DNA of 34,214 nt. Source: Rhodocyclaceae bacterium. Lineage in GTDB: Bacteria; Pseudomonadota; Gammaproteobacteria; Burkholderiales; Rhodocyclaceae. Of this stretch, positions 1 through 8,900 are shown piece after piece; positions within the stretch are counted from its first letter, which is position 1; every line of letters starts with the position of its first letter. The stretch spans positions 1 to 34,214 of the forward strand of contig JAGRGB010000198.1 of NCBI GenBank assembly GCA_020445745.1, in the 5' to 3' direction. Both the position numbers and the translations under genes were made by a program. Below the pieces are notes generated by a model, which had not been told where the DNA came from, did no database searches, and saw only the letters and a program-made list of their open reading frames with translations.

Positions 1-859
1 CGTTGATCATGCCGCCCCAGCTCGGCGCCAGCAGGATCAGCGAGAAGGTCATGCCGACCGACTGGGTCCAGTCGGGCAGCGCGGTGTAGTGCAGGTGATG
101 CGGGCCGGCCCACATGTAGGTGAAGATCAGGGCCCAGAAATGCACTACCGACAGGCGGTACGAATAGACCGGGCGCTCGGCCTGCTTCGGAACGAAGTAG
201 TACATCATGCCCAGGAAGCCCGCGGTCAGGAAGAAGCCCACGGCATTGTGCCCGTACCACCACTGGATCATCGCGTCCTGGACACCGGCGTAGGCCGAGT
301 ACGATTTGGTCAGCGACACCGGAACCGCCATGCTGTTGACGATGTGCAGCAGCGCAACCGTCAGGATGAAGGCGCCGAAGAACCAGTTGGCGACGTAGAT
401 ATGCGAGGTCTTTCGCTTGGCGACGGTGCCGAAGAAGACGATCGCGTAGGACACCCAGACGACCGCGATCAGCAGATCGATCGGCCACTCGAGTTCGGCG
501 TATTCCTTGCCAGAGGTCATCCCCGCCGGCAGCGTGATCGCCGCCAGCACGATGACCACTTGCCAGCCCCAGAACGTGAATTCGGCAAGTTTCGGCGCAA
601 ACAGCGTGGTATGACCGGTTCGCTGTACCACGTAGTACGAGGTCGCGAACAGCGCACAGCCCCCGAAGGCGAAGATCACGGCGTTGGTATGTAGCGGGCG
701 CAGTCGTCCGAAGTGGAACCACTCGGCTAGATTCAGTTCGGGCCATACGAGCTGCGCCGCGACGATCACGCCGACCAGCATGCCCACAATGCCCCACACC
801 ACCGTCATGATGGCGAACTGGCGCACGACTTTATAGTTGTAAGTCGCCTGCGATTGCAT
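1..859 (-). CDS. ccoN: cbb3-type cytochrome c oxidase subunit I (CcoN), N-terminal part
   Basis: Catalytic haem-copper subunit of the high-affinity cbb3 oxidase in the inner membrane, reducing O2 to water. Only the first 286 codons of about 475 lie here; the 3' end is beyond the left edge. The translation starts [15 protein letters not shown] and shows successive hydrophobic helices. It contains the haem-ligand region [15 protein letters not shown], the [13 protein letters not shown] stretch that carries a CuB-ligand histidine in this family, and [15 protein letters not shown], all diagnostic of CcoN. The ATG at 859 is the natural start because the family begins with a short cytoplasmic segment. 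It sits about 77 nt downstream of an FNR/Anr-dependent promoter and follows the maturation genes ccoI and ccoS. The other structural genes (ccoO, ccoQ, ccoP) are expected to the left but cannot be seen. Confidence 0.97.
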   Translation of the reverse strand, partial: MQSQATYNYKVVRQFAIMTVVWGIVGMLVGVIVAAQLVWPELNLAEWFHFGRLRPLHTNAVIFAFGGCALFATSYYVVQRTGHTTLFAPKLAEFTFWGWQVVIVLAAITLPAGMTSGKEYAELEWPIDLLIAVVWVSYAIVFFGTVAKRKTSHIYVANWFFGAFILTVALLHIVNSMAVPVSLTKSYSAYAGVQDAMIQWWYGHNAVGFFLTAGFLGMMYYFVPKQAERPVYSYRLSVVHFWALIFTYMWAGPHHLHYTALPDWTQSVGMTFSLILLAPSWGGMIN

Positions 860-933
860 GAGTTACCTCACTGGATTGGGAACCTGACCATCCGCACGCC
901 GACCACGGAGCGCACGGCCCTGATACTGAAAAG

Positions 934-956
934 TCCCGAGAAGAATACGCTCGGGA
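934..956 (-). repeat. 7-bp inverted repeat spanning the ccoN -10 region
   Basis: TCCCGAG (934-940) and CTCGGGA (950-956) are perfect inverted arms around a 9-nt centre. The centre contains the proposed ccoN -10 hexamer TATTCT (947-942 on the minus strand). It could be an operator, or a hairpin in transcripts reading through from upstream. It lacks a convincing U-tract, so it is not called a terminator. Confidence 0.5.
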
Positions 957-984
957 CCCAAAACCTAGAATTGACAGAGATCAA
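942..984 (-). promoter_or_regulatory. FNR/Anr-dependent promoter of ccoN
   Basis: On the minus strand TTGATCTCTGTCAA (984-971) matches the FNR/Anr consensus TTGAT-N4-ATCAA with one substitution. A -10 like hexamer TATTCT lies at 947-942. Transcription would start near 935-936, placing the box centre at about -42, the class II activation position. The predicted leader before the ccoN ATG at 859 is about 76 nt. This fits the known oxygen-limited induction of cbb3 oxidases. Box and spacing are read from the sequence; the start site is inferred. Confidence 0.88.
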
Positions 985-1049
985 TATTGTATTGCAGCGC
1001 AAGAAGGCCCGTAAACCCATGTTACGGGCCGAGCGCGATCGAGCGGGGC

Positions 1050-1078
1050 AAAAAAAAAGGGTGCGCCCATACGCACCC
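1050..1078 (-). terminator. Intrinsic terminator after the candidate small RNA and ccoS
   Basis: Read on the minus strand, GGGTGCG and CGCACCC form a perfect 7-bp stem (1078-1072 with 1065-1059) around a 6-nt loop. A run of nine T follows (1058-1050). This is a textbook Rho-independent terminator and separates the ccoI-ccoS unit and the candidate small RNA from the ccoN promoter. Confidence 0.9.
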
Positions 1079-1161
1079 CCAACCCCAACAGAGAGACAAA
1101 AATTCCTGCCGACGGCGGCACAGGCGCGCCATTTGCGGCCTGCCGCGCCCGCCTCGGGCTT
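1050..1161 (-). ncRNA. Candidate FNR/Anr-activated small RNA, about 112 nt
   Basis: An FNR box, a correctly placed -10 hexamer (GATAAT, 1174-1169) and a strong intrinsic terminator enclose about 112 nt with no plausible gene. The predicted 5' half is GC-rich and foldable. The region 1110-1080 would be single-stranded and reads AGGAATTTTTGTCTCTCTG followed by a G-rich run. That gives a U-rich and CU-rich segment suited to Hfq binding and to pairing with Shine-Dalgarno sequences. The overall plan (FNR promoter, about 110-120 nt, terminator) recalls enterobacterial FnrS and Neisseria AniS, but I see no sequence similarity to them. An alternative is a short leader transcript or attenuator ahead of ccoN. 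Confidence 0.6.
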
Positions 1162-1168
1162 CGATGCC

Positions 1169-1209
1169 ATTATCGCCCGTCGCCCCCAAGCCGACTTGAC
1201 CTATGTCAA
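1169..1209 (-). promoter_or_regulatory. FNR/Anr-dependent promoter of the candidate small RNA
   Basis: TTGACATAGGTCAA (1209-1196 on the minus strand) is a symmetric FNR/Anr-type box. The -10 hexamer GATAAT is at 1174-1169. With transcription starting at about 1161 the box centre lies at -41.5, exactly the class II spacing. The box starts six bases beyond the ccoS stop codon and is about 340 bp from ccoN, too far to be the main ccoN activator site. Confidence 0.8.
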
Positions 1210-1214
1210 AAACC

Positions 1215-1421
1215 CTACTCATCGTACAGTTTTTCCTCCGGTTCCGCCGCCCTGCGCCGCTCGTCGCCAGCCTGCGGCGGGCGGTCGTCGTCCATCAGCA
1301 CCCGGTAGGCGGGGCCTTCCAGGTCGTCGAACTGCCCGCTGCGGACCGACCACCAGAAGACGATGCCGATCACGAACACCAGCAGCACGGACAGCGGTAT
1401 CAGCAGGTACAGGGATTCCAT
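1215..1421 (-). CDS. ccoS: cbb3 oxidase maturation protein CcoS
   Basis: 68-residue single-span membrane protein needed to insert haem and copper into the cbb3 oxidase. The sequence begins MESLYLLIPLSVLLVFVIG, a transmembrane helix. It continues with the family signature FWWSVRSGQFDDLEGPAYRVLMDDD and a charged cytoplasmic tail. An in-frame upstream start would add 11 residues that overlap ccoI and match nothing in the family, so the ATG at 1421 is preferred. It lies only 4 nt after the ccoI stop codon, so ccoI and ccoS are almost certainly cotranscribed and coupled. Its stop is followed directly by the FNR box of the candidate small RNA. Confidence 0.95.
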   Translation of the reverse strand: MESLYLLIPLSVLLVFVIGIVFWWSVRSGQFDDLEGPAYRVLMDDDRPPQAGDERRRAAEPEEKLYDE

Positions 1422-1425
1422 CGAC

Positions 1426-3870
1426 TCACCGCATGCGCTGGATGCGCAGCGCATTGAGGATCACTACCAGCGAACTCGCGGACATGCCGATGCCGGCCAT
1501 CCACGGCGTCACCAGACCCGCCATTGCGGCCGGCATCGCAAGCAGATTATAGGACAGCGCCCACAACAGATTCTGGCGTATGACCCGCCGGCAGCCGCGC
1601 GCAATCCTCAAACCGGCGAGCAACGGCGCAAAGCGTCCGCCGAGCAGCACCACATCGGCCTGGTTGCGGGCCAGTTCGGCCCCCTCGCCCATCGCGATCG
1701 ACACATCGGCCTGGGCCAGCACCGGGCCGTCGTTGATTCCGTCACCGACCATGGCGACCCGCTCGCCGGCGGCCTGCATCGCCTTCACCCGGGCGAACTT
1801 GTCCTCCGGCAACAGGTTGCCATGGACGTCGGCGATCCCCAGGCGCGCGCCGACATCCGCCACGACCGCGGGTGAATCGCCGCTCAAGACGGTTGTCGCG
1901 ATGCCTTGCCGGGCCAGGCTGGCGACCAGCTCCCCGGCATCGGGCCGCAACTGGTCGGAGAACGCGAGAATGGCCTCCGGCCCCCTGTCCGATGCCAGCC
2001 ACAGGGTCGTCTTCGGCTGCCGCCGGCAATCCGCAGACTCGACCGTGTCGGCGTGAGCGCCGACACGGTCGAGCGCGAACTGCAGTCGGCCGAGCCGATA
2101 GGGAACCTTGCCGTAGCGGCCGGACAGCCCTTCCCCGACATGCACCTGCACGTCGTCGATGATAGCGGCATCGACCGCCCAGCCGGCGGCCCTCACCGCG
2201 TCGGCAAGGGGATGCTCGGATACACGTTCGAGCCCCAGCACGACCGCCTCGATCGTCTGCAGATCGAGAGCGCCGACCGGCTCGACGCGATCCAGGCTGA
2301 GTTCACCCCGCGTCAGCGTCCCGGTCTTGTCGAACACGAATCGATCGGCCTCGCCGAGGGTTTCGAGCGCCTGTCCCCGCGTCACCAGCACGCCCGCCCG
2401 CGCCATCGTCGCCGTCGCCACCGTCAGCGCCACCGGCGTGGCCAGCGACAGGGCGCAGGGGCAACTGACGACGAGTACCGACACGCACACCCAGAGGGCG
2501 GAAGCGGGATCCCGGGTCCACCAGTACGCGCCGGTCAGCACTGCCGCGACGATCACCAGCGCGACGAAGCGACCGGCGTAGCGGTCGGCCAACCGGGCCA
2601 CCCGTGGCCGCTCGCTCTGGGCACGCTCCATCAGGCGCCGCACGCTCGCCAGGCGGGTCGAATCACCGACCGCCGCCACCCGCAGCACCAGCGGCGCAGG
2701 CCCGTTCACCGCACCACCGATGACCGCGCTGCCGACGTGCTTCGGAACCATGTCGGCCTCGCCGGTCAGCAGCGACTCGTCCGACGATCCTTCGCCCTGG
2801 ACGACTTCGCAGTCGGCGGGAATCACCTCGCCGGCCTTGACCCGGATGACGTCGCCCACGGCCAGGCGGGACACGTCCACCCGCTCGCCGGCAGGGTCCG
2901 GCCACGACGGCAGGCGCTCGGCCACCGCCGGCAACACCTTGCCCAGTTCCTCGGCACCGCGCGCCGCCTTCTGCCTGGCCAGCATCTCCAGGTAGCGGCC
3001 GCACAGCAGAAAGAACACGAACATCGCCACCGAATCGAAATAGACCTGTCCGCTACCGCTGACCACCGCCCACAGGCTGGCCCCGAATGCGACACTGACA
3101 CCCATCGAGACCGGCACGTCCATCCCCAGGCGGCGCCGTCGCAAGTCCCGCCAGGCCTGCCTGAAGAACGGCGCCGCCGAGTAGAACACCACCGGCAGGG
3201 TCAGCACCAGGCTCGCCCAGCGCAGCAGCGCCGACATGTCGGTGGCCATCTCACCTTCGCCGGCGACATACTCGGGCAGCGCGTACATCATCACCTGCAT
3301 CGCACCGAATCCGGCGACGAACAGCCGCCACAGGGCGGAGCGGCGTTCCTTGCCGGCGAGCGCATCGCCGCGCTGCGCGTCGTAGGGGTAGGCGCGATAG
3401 CCGATCGCCTGGACCGCTGCCAGAATCTCGGAGAGGCGCGTCTCGCGGGTATCCCACCGCACCCGGGCACGCCTCGTCGAGTAATTGATGTGCACCGCGA
3501 CCACGCCCGGCTGGTGGGCCACGTGTTGCTCGTTCAGCCAGACGCACGCCGCGCAGGTGACACCTTCGAGCAGCAGCGCCGCTTCCTTGTGATGGGGCTC
3601 GGGCTCGCTGACGAAGCTGGCCTGGAAATCCGCGCTGTCGAACAAGCCCAGATCCACGAGCTCGTCCGGCATCGCCTCGCGCCGGGACTCCGGCATCGAA
3701 TCGCGGTGGCGATAGTAGTCCTCCAGCCCACTGCCGACGATCGATTTCGCGACCGCCTCACAACCGGCGCAACACATCGCCCGGCGCTTGCCGAGCACCG
3801 GCACCTCGATGTGGACGTCATCCGGCACCGGAAGTCCACAGTGGTAGCAGACAGGGCCGCTCACCGGCAT
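1426..3870 (-). CDS. ccoI: Copper-exporting P1B-type ATPase for cbb3 oxidase assembly (CcoI/FixI)
   Basis: 814-residue inner-membrane Cu+ pump that supplies copper for the CuB site of cbb3 oxidase. The N-terminus has the CcoI-type cysteine cluster CYHCG (C8, C11) and CCAGCEAV (C33, C34, C37). A heavy-metal-associated domain follows, with GVTCAACVWL (C106, C109). The membrane CPC motif VVSCPCALSLATPVAL is near residues 468-483. The phosphorylated aspartate is in DKTGTLT near 513 and GDGINDGP is near 707. Length and domain order are normal for the family. The operon continues into ccoS 4 nt later. I found no FNR box in the 465 bp upstream, so its own promoter is unidentified. The paralogue CopA is less likely because of the extended Cys-rich N-terminus and the ccoS linkage. 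Confidence 0.97.
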   Translation of the reverse strand: MPVSGPVCYHCGLPVPDDVHIEVPVLGKRRAMCCAGCEAVAKSIVGSGLEDYYRHRDSMPESRREAMPDELVDLGLFDSADFQASFVSEPEPHHKEAALLLEGVTCAACVWLNEQHVAHQPGVVAVHINYSTRRARVRWDTRETRLSEILAAVQAIGYRAYPYDAQRGDALAGKERRSALWRLFVAGFGAMQVMMYALPEYVAGEGEMATDMSALLRWASLVLTLPVVFYSAAPFFRQAWRDLRRRRLGMDVPVSMGVSVAFGASLWAVVSGSGQVYFDSVAMFVFFLLCGRYLEMLARQKAARGAEELGKVLPAVAERLPSWPDPAGERVDVSRLAVGDVIRVKAGEVIPADCEVVQGEGSSDESLLTGEADMVPKHVGSAVIGGAVNGPAPLVLRVAAVGDSTRLASVRRLMERAQSERPRVARLADRYAGRFVALVIVAAVLTGAYWWTRDPASALWVCVSVLVVSCPCALSLATPVALTVATATMARAGVLVTRGQALETLGEADRFVFDKTGTLTRGELSLDRVEPVGALDLQTIEAVVLGLERVSEHPLADAVRAAGWAVDAAIIDDVQVHVGEGLSGRYGKVPYRLGRLQFALDRVGAHADTVESADCRRQPKTTLWLASDRGPEAILAFSDQLRPDAGELVASLARQGIATTVLSGDSPAVVADVGARLGIADVHGNLLPEDKFARVKAMQAAGERVAMVGDGINDGPVLAQADVSIAMGEGAELARNQADVVLLGGRFAPLLAGLRIARGCRRVIRQNLLWALSYNLLAMPAAMAGLVTPWMAGIGMSASSLVVILNALRIQRMR

Positions 3871-4335
3871 CGAGATCGCTGTCCGGTGCTTACGAAAGTT
3901 TCGACAGGTACATGCATTTCAATTCTTCAATGCCTTTTCCGGGCCGACGGAACGGAGCGTTTCGGCCAGCCTCGGTCCGGTTTCGCGGGCGTCCTGCAAC
4001 CCGCCGCGACGCGTTCGACGGCGGCCCGGCACATGCGTTGCTCCTGATCCGCCACGACCCGCGCTGTCGCGCATCGGATGGCGCAATTCTCAGATCCCGG
4101 CAACCGGGGTCGGGGTGGGCGGTGTCGAATGTACCGGAATTGAACGTCGGCATCATTTCCTCGCGGTTCTGCATGGACACGCGCCGCCGCTGCCAGCCGT
4201 CGATGCCAGGACTACGTTCGCAGCGGCGAACGCGGTGCAGCTGCTGCCGAGCACGACACGGATGTTCGGGGTGCCAGCTGCCTGTTGAGCGCGGCCACCT
4301 CCCCGGCGCCGCCGACCGCCGCGTCGCACGCCGAA
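3871..4335. other. Non-coding stretch between the P2A ATPase gene and ccoI
   Basis: 465 bp with no gene I can defend. A minus-strand open frame at 4174-3890 (MQNREEMMPTFNS..., ending IEELKCMYLSKLS) has a GAGGAA directly before an internal ATG pair at 4156-4151. Its middle is arginine- and proline-rich like random high-GC sequence, so I do not call it. The ccoI promoter must lie here but no FNR box or clear -35/-10 pair stands out. Confidence 0.4.
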
Positions 4336-6960
4336 TCAATTCCCACCGTGCTCGCCATACAGCCGGCCCCGGCGAACGAGCCACTTCTCGGCCTCCACGG
4401 CGAAGAACACGGCACTCGACAACACCAGACAAAGGACCAGATCCGCGGCACCGAGCGGCACCGTCTTGAAGATCGGATTGAGGGACGGGATATACAGCAC
4501 CGCCATCTGCAGTGCCACGGTCAGCAACGCGGCCCCGGCCAGCGCGCGGTTGCTGCCCAGGCCAAGGCTGAACAGGGACGTCCGCTCGGAACGCACCGCC
4601 AGCGCATGCCCCACCTGCGAAAGGGTCAGTACCGTGAATACCATGGACTGCCAGTGCGGACTGCCGCTGTGCCAGGCCCAGGCCTCCGTGAACACCGACA
4701 CGCCGCCCATCAAGAGGCCGACCCAGGCGATGTGCTGCCACATGCCATGGGCGAAGATGCTTTCCCCGGGGTGGCGCGGCGGGCGCCGCATGATACCCCG
4801 CTCGGCCGGCTCGACCGCCAGCGCCAGACCCGGCAGACCGTCGGTGACAAGATTGATCCACAGGATGTGGATCGGCAGCAGCGGAATGGGCAGTCCGAGC
4901 AGAGGGGCCAGGAACAGGGTCCAGATTTCCCCGGAATTGCTGGTCATCGTGTACTTCACGAACTTGCGGATGTTGTCGTAGATGCGCCGGCCTTCCCGGA
5001 CCGCGCCGACGATGGTCGCGAAGTTGTCGTCGAGCAGCACCACGTCGGACGCCTCGCGCGCCACGTCGGTACCGATCCGGCCCATCGCCACTCCGATGTC
5101 GGCGCGCTTCAGCGCCGGCGCGTCGTTGACCCCGTCCCCGGTCATCGCCACGAACTCGCCCCGGCTCTGCAACGCCGCGACGATACGCAGCTTTTGCGCC
5201 GGATCGACCCGCGCGTAGACACGAGTCCGGCCCACCCGCTCCGCCAGCTCCGCGTCGGACAGGCGAGCCAGCTCGCGCCCCGTGAGTTCCAGTTCGCCCG
5301 GTGCCAGCAAGCGGAGTTCGCGCGCGATCGCAGCGGCGGTGGCCGGGTGGTCGCCACTGATCATGACCGGAACGATGCCGGCCACGCGGCACTCGTCCAC
5401 CGCGCCCTTGGCCTCGGGCCGCGGCGGATCCGCGAGGCCGGCGAGGCCCAGCAGCGCAAGCTCGCCTTCCAGCACGTCAACCGTTTCCCCTTCCCGATTC
5501 GCGGGCAGGGACGCAAGGCGACGGCGGGCAAAGGCGATGACCCGCAGCCCGTCGCCAGCCATCGCTTCGCTCTGGCTGCGTGCCATCTCCGGGAGCATGC
5601 GGCAGCGCGGCAGCAGCGCCTCCGGTGCGCCCTTCACCAGCAGCATCAAGGCCGGCTCGCCGCCGTCCGACCGGCCGTCGTGATGAACTGTGGACATGCG
5701 CTTGCGCTCGGCATCGAAAGGCAGTTCGGCAAGACGCGGATATTCGGCCGCGAGCTGCGACGGCGAGTAGCCGGCGGCGGCGGCCGCCCGCGCCAGCGCG
5801 AGTTCGGTCGGATCGCCATGGGGCTCGCCATCGGCATCCCAGGTGCAGTCGTTGTTGAGGGCGAGGGCACGCCAGAACCAGGTCTCCTCGCCCTGGTCCG
5901 CACACCACGTGCGCACCACCTCCATCCGGTTCCGCGTCAGCGTGCCGGTCTTGTCGGAACAGATGAAGGTGACCGAACCAAGGGTTTCCACCGCCGGCAG
6001 CCGCCGGATCAGCGCATGACGCCTGGCCATGCGTCGCGCCCCCAGCGCAAGGGCGATGGTCACCACCGCCGGCAGCGCTTCGGGGATCGCGGCCACCGCC
6101 AGACTGACCGCAGTGAGGAACATCAGCGTCACGTCTTCACCGCGGATCACGCCACCGGCGAACAGGATCGCGCAGATCGCCAGCACCAGCCAGGCGATAT
6201 TTCTGCCGAATGCCGCCAGCCGCCTTTGCAGCGGGGTCCGGGCATCTCCTTCGTCGGCAAGCAAGCGGGCGATGCGGCCCAGCTCGGTAGTCGCGCCGGT
6301 GGCCACCACCAGCCCCTTGCCGCGACCGCGCAGCACCAGGGTGCCCTTGTAGGCCATGTTGTGCCGCTCGGACAAGGCCGCGTCGCTTTCCGAAGGAATC
6401 TCCACGGACTTGTCCACCGGCTGGGATTCTCCGCTGAGCGCCGCTTCGTCCACCTGCAGCGCGGCGACCTCGGCCAGGCGCAGGTCGGCTGGCACCCGGT
6501 TGCCGGCCTCCAGCCAGACGAGGTCACCGGGCACGACTTCCGCGGCCGCCAATTCCAGCCAATGACCGTCGCGGAAGACGCGGGACTTGGGCACATCCAG
6601 CCGCTTGAGTGCCGCGAGGGCGCGCTCGGCGCGGAATTCCTGAATGAATCCGACGATCGCGTTGAGGACCACGATGACCAGGATGGCGATCATGTCCGCC
6701 GCATCGCCCACCAGGCTGGAGACGATCGCGGCGACGATCAGCACGACGATCATGAAGTCGGCGAACTGACCGGAGAACATCATGACGGCGCTGCGTCGGC
6801 GGCCCTCCGGAAGCACGTTGCGTCCGTGCCGTGCGATCCGGCGGGCGGCCTCGTCCGCCGTCAGGCCAGCGTCGGGATCGACGCCCAGAATCCGCGCCGC
6901 TTCCGCCGGCGGCAGCCGGTGCCACTGGCTGGGCTGAGCATTCGACGCGGGCGAGTTCAT
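4336..6960 (-). CDS. P2A-type (Ca2+-transporting-like) P-type ATPase
   Basis: 874-residue cation pump of the inner membrane. It begins [16 protein letters not shown], and an N-terminal cation-ATPase domain is followed by two helices and the actuator motif [14 protein letters not shown]. The motif PEALPAVVT (about 290) is in helix 4, DKTGTLT is near 335 and [10 protein letters not shown] near 607. SNSGEIW (about 672) is in helix 5 and [10 protein letters not shown] (about 702) in helix 6. The Glu of PEALP, the Asn and Glu of helix 5 and N..TD of helix 6 correspond to the Ca2+ site II ligands of SERCA/PMR1-type pumps, so Ca2+ is the likely ion. Mn2+ or another cation is possible. The start at 6960 overlaps the stop of a small upstream ORF as ATGA; the frame stays open further upstream but runs into the TIR gene. 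Confidence 0.88.
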   Translation of the reverse strand: MNSPASNAQPSQWHRLPPAEAARILGVDPDAGLTADEAARRIARHGRNVLPEGRRRSAVMMFSGQFADFMIVVLIVAAIVSSLVGDAADMIAILVIVVLNAIVGFIQEFRAERALAALKRLDVPKSRVFRDGHWLELAAAEVVPGDLVWLEAGNRVPADLRLAEVAALQVDEAALSGESQPVDKSVEIPSESDAALSERHNMAYKGTLVLRGRGKGLVVATGATTELGRIARLLADEGDARTPLQRRLAAFGRNIAWLVLAICAILFAGGVIRGEDVTLMFLTAVSLAVAAIPEALPAVVTIALALGARRMARRHALIRRLPAVETLGSVTFICSDKTGTLTRNRMEVVRTWCADQGEETWFWRALALNNDCTWDADGEPHGDPTELALARAAAAAGYSPSQLAAEYPRLAELPFDAERKRMSTVHHDGRSDGGEPALMLLVKGAPEALLPRCRMLPEMARSQSEAMAGDGLRVIAFARRRLASLPANREGETVDVLEGELALLGLAGLADPPRPEAKGAVDECRVAGIVPVMISGDHPATAAAIARELRLLAPGELELTGRELARLSDAELAERVGRTRVYARVDPAQKLRIVAALQSRGEFVAMTGDGVNDAPALKRADIGVAMGRIGTDVAREASDVVLLDDNFATIVGAVREGRRIYDNIRKFVKYTMTSNSGEIWTLFLAPLLGLPIPLLPIHILWINLVTDGLPGLALAVEPAERGIMRRPPRHPGESIFAHGMWQHIAWVGLLMGGVSVFTEAWAWHSGSPHWQSMVFTVLTLSQVGHALAVRSERTSLFSLGLGSNRALAGAALLTVALQMAVLYIPSLNPIFKTVPLGAADLVLCLVLSSAVFFAVEAEKWLVRRGRLYGEHGGN

Positions 6961-7190
6961 GCCGGCAGCCCGATCATCGGAGCGGACCGGCAGGCGGATC
7001 CGCGCTGCCGGCAGCGGAACCGGCGATCGCCACCGGGTCGCCGAGGGGCGGCGATCGTCGCCAGCAAGGTCGGTGCACGCCCCCTCTCGAGCGATCGATG
7101 CAGCGAACGGCGGCGGCGAATCCCGCTGGCAGATCCCGGCGCCCCGTCCGCCGCGACGAGTTGCGGTCCGAGCGCATTCACGATCTCCAT
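6957..7190 (-). CDS. Small ORF or leader peptide coupled to the P2A ATPase
   Basis: 77 codons starting MEIVNALGPQLVAADG, preceded by the strong ribosome-binding site AGGAGG (7201-7196) at good spacing. It ends in TGA overlapping the ATPase ATG (ATGA), a classic coupling arrangement. After the first 20 residues the translation becomes very arginine-rich, as expected for off-frame high-GC DNA. It may therefore be a frameshifted remnant or a translated leader rather than a folded protein. I recognise no family. Confidence 0.4.
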   Translation of the reverse strand: MEIVNALGPQLVAADGAPGSASGIRRRRSLHRSLERGRAPTLLATIAAPRRPGGDRRFRCRQRGSACRSAPMIGLPA

Positions 7191-7307
7191 CGTACCTCCT
7201 GGAAACTTGTCGGTGGTAGGCGATGGACCGCATGCGCAGCGCCGTTCGGGCGCAGCCGCTGGTGGTGTCCCGACGTCGAGCCGCCCACGACGGACCATGC
7301 CCATCGG

Positions 7308-8900
7308 CTATGGCGAAATGCCCAGCCGAGTCAGGAGAAATCGCCAGAGCGCGAGCTCGCGGTGGGTATAGACGGTTTCGTCGACCCGGACGCAGGCGGC
7401 GCCGCCGAGCATTCCGCATAGCTCGACTTCCGATCGAGAGCCGTACGGCGGCATCGACGCCGGTGTCCACTCGGCCTCGCCCGCGCGCTGCTCGACGACG
7501 CGAGTCGAGTATGGCTCCAGAGAGCTGCCTCGCCAGCGGTCGAAATGGGCCTCGGCGACGACGACGGAATCGAGTCGCCCCGCTCGCTCGCGAGCCACGA
7601 TCGAACTCACACTGAGGAATCCCGGTATGCGTGCCCACGACCGCCCACCATCTCCGCTGTGCCACAGCCCACCTTCGACTCGTGCGTCCCATCCAGGCGC
7701 GCCCAACCAAACCTGGCCGTCCTCCGTCCATGCCACGGGAAGGCCCTTGAATGGCGAGACGGGCCCGGCCGCGACCGGATCCATGGCCGTTTCGCCGCCG
7801 GGCCAGTGGGGCAGGAGACTGTCGATCTCAGCCGCGCGCGCCTTCCCGTCGCTGATGGCGATCACGAGTGAGCCGGTGGTCTCGGGCACGGCAATGGGGA
7901 GATCTGCGTTTTCGGTTTCGATTCTGATTTCTTCGAGCTCGTCCGCGCTTGGCGACAAGGCTTGGACGACCAGCCACCTCCCCGGATCGATCTCCGTCAC
8001 GAATGCTTCGCCAACCGGTTTCCTGTTCGTGTACATGCCCGGGACGATCGTCGGCATCCGCTGTTCGAATGCGCTCAGGGAACGTGGCAGCAAGTGACGG
8101 CGCAAGGGATACCTGCCCGAGAAATCCCCTCGGTCGCCGTCCTTGTCGAGGACGATCTCGTTGACGCGGATGTAATTCCTGGGACGCTCTTGCGATTCGC
8201 GACGGTATCGCGACGCCACGATCAGCTTGTCGCCGCTGGCTTCCGCCCCGATCGCATAGAGAGGCTCCTTGTCGGCGGTCAATGGATGGGGCTGCCAGTC
8301 GTCCAGCGGAAGCTGCAACAGCACCGACGGCGGCACGAGCACGAAGCAGATCAGCGCGACCCCGAGACGTATCGTTCGACGCAGGTGCCAGTTTCGCAGC
8401 GTCCGCAGGTCGACGTCCGCGACAAAGGCCAGCAGGCGCAGCAATTCGAGCTTGACACCGAGCCCGATCAACCCGAGCCAGCGACCCCGACGCAGGTCGT
8501 GCACGCGCAGCTCGGCCCCTTCGACGAGTTCCCTGCCCGCGTCCTCGATCGTCGAATTGCCGCCGACCACTGCTATCGCAATTCGGTCGGGTTCGGCACG
8601 CTCCCGAAACAGCTGCACCTCCTTCTCGACCCAGCGCGATTCGACCGCCGCCGGCGAATAGCATACGACCAGCGTCCGGGAGCCATGGGCCGCGCGACGC
8701 AGTTCGGTGTCGAGTCTTCCGCCGCGGATGTCCGTCGTGTCGAGGAAGATCCTGAGTCGGCGCTTGTCACGCTTGTCGATCCAGCTCTCGAGGAATTGCT
8801 GTACATGTCGCGCGGCGCGACGATCGACCGACGAATAGGAAACGAACGCGTCATATGGGAAGCGCGTTTCGACCGACGACCGATTGACACCCCTGGTCAT
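7308..8900 (-). CDS. Membrane-anchored TIR-domain protein with extracytoplasmic Asp-box region
   Basis: 530 residues. Positions 15-130 form a TIR domain: FPYDAFVSYSSVDRRAARHV (first box), LRIFLDTTDIRGG (49-61) and TLVVCYSPAAVESRWVEKEV (76-95). W90 and E94 occupy the places of the Trp and catalytic Glu of NAD-cleaving bacterial TIRs. A basic stretch (LRNWHLRRTIRLG) precedes one hydrophobic helix (about 179-198), predicting an N-in, C-out topology. The remaining 330 residues would be periplasmic. They include a perfect Asp-box, SGDGGRSW (about 415-422), typical of beta-propeller folds. Start 8900 is supported by GGGAGG eight bases upstream. TIR domains act as NADases or produce cyclic-ADPR-type signals in immunity; that role here is inference. 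No Thoeris or other defence partner is adjacent. Confidence 0.82.
   Translation of the reverse strand: MTRGVNRSSVETRFPYDAFVSYSSVDRRAARHVQQFLESWIDKRDKRRLRIFLDTTDIRGGRLDTELRRAAHGSRTLVVCYSPAAVESRWVEKEVQLFRERAEPDRIAIAVVGGNSTIEDAGRELVEGAELRVHDLRRGRWLGLIGLGVKLELLRLLAFVADVDLRTLRNWHLRRTIRLGVALICFVLVPPSVLLQLPLDDWQPHPLTADKEPLYAIGAEASGDKLIVASRYRRESQERPRNYIRVNEIVLDKDGDRGDFSGRYPLRRHLLPRSLSAFEQRMPTIVPGMYTNRKPVGEAFVTEIDPGRWLVVQALSPSADELEEIRIETENADLPIAVPETTGSLVIAISDGKARAAEIDSLLPHWPGGETAMDPVAAGPVSPFKGLPVAWTEDGQVWLGAPGWDARVEGGLWHSGDGGRSWARIPGFLSVSSIVARERAGRLDSVVVAEAHFDRWRGSSLEPYSTRVVEQRAGEAEWTPASMPPYGSRSEVELCGMLGGAACVRVDETVYTHRELALWRFLLTRLGISP

Noticed and set aside
3781-3836. TCCG and CGGA half-sites spaced by four bases in ccoI
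   Set aside because: The spacing differs from the N5 motif, it lies within a coding region, and no sigma-54 promoter is near.
4285-7371. A 1028-codon open frame on the plus strand opposite the P2A ATPase, and similar long antisense frames opposite ccoI, apcA, apcC, apcD, the RND and DUF1329 genes
   Set aside because: They are His/Arg/Gln/Asp-rich mirror frames typical of high-GC coding DNA, lack motifs and ribosome sites, and lie opposite genes with recognised families.
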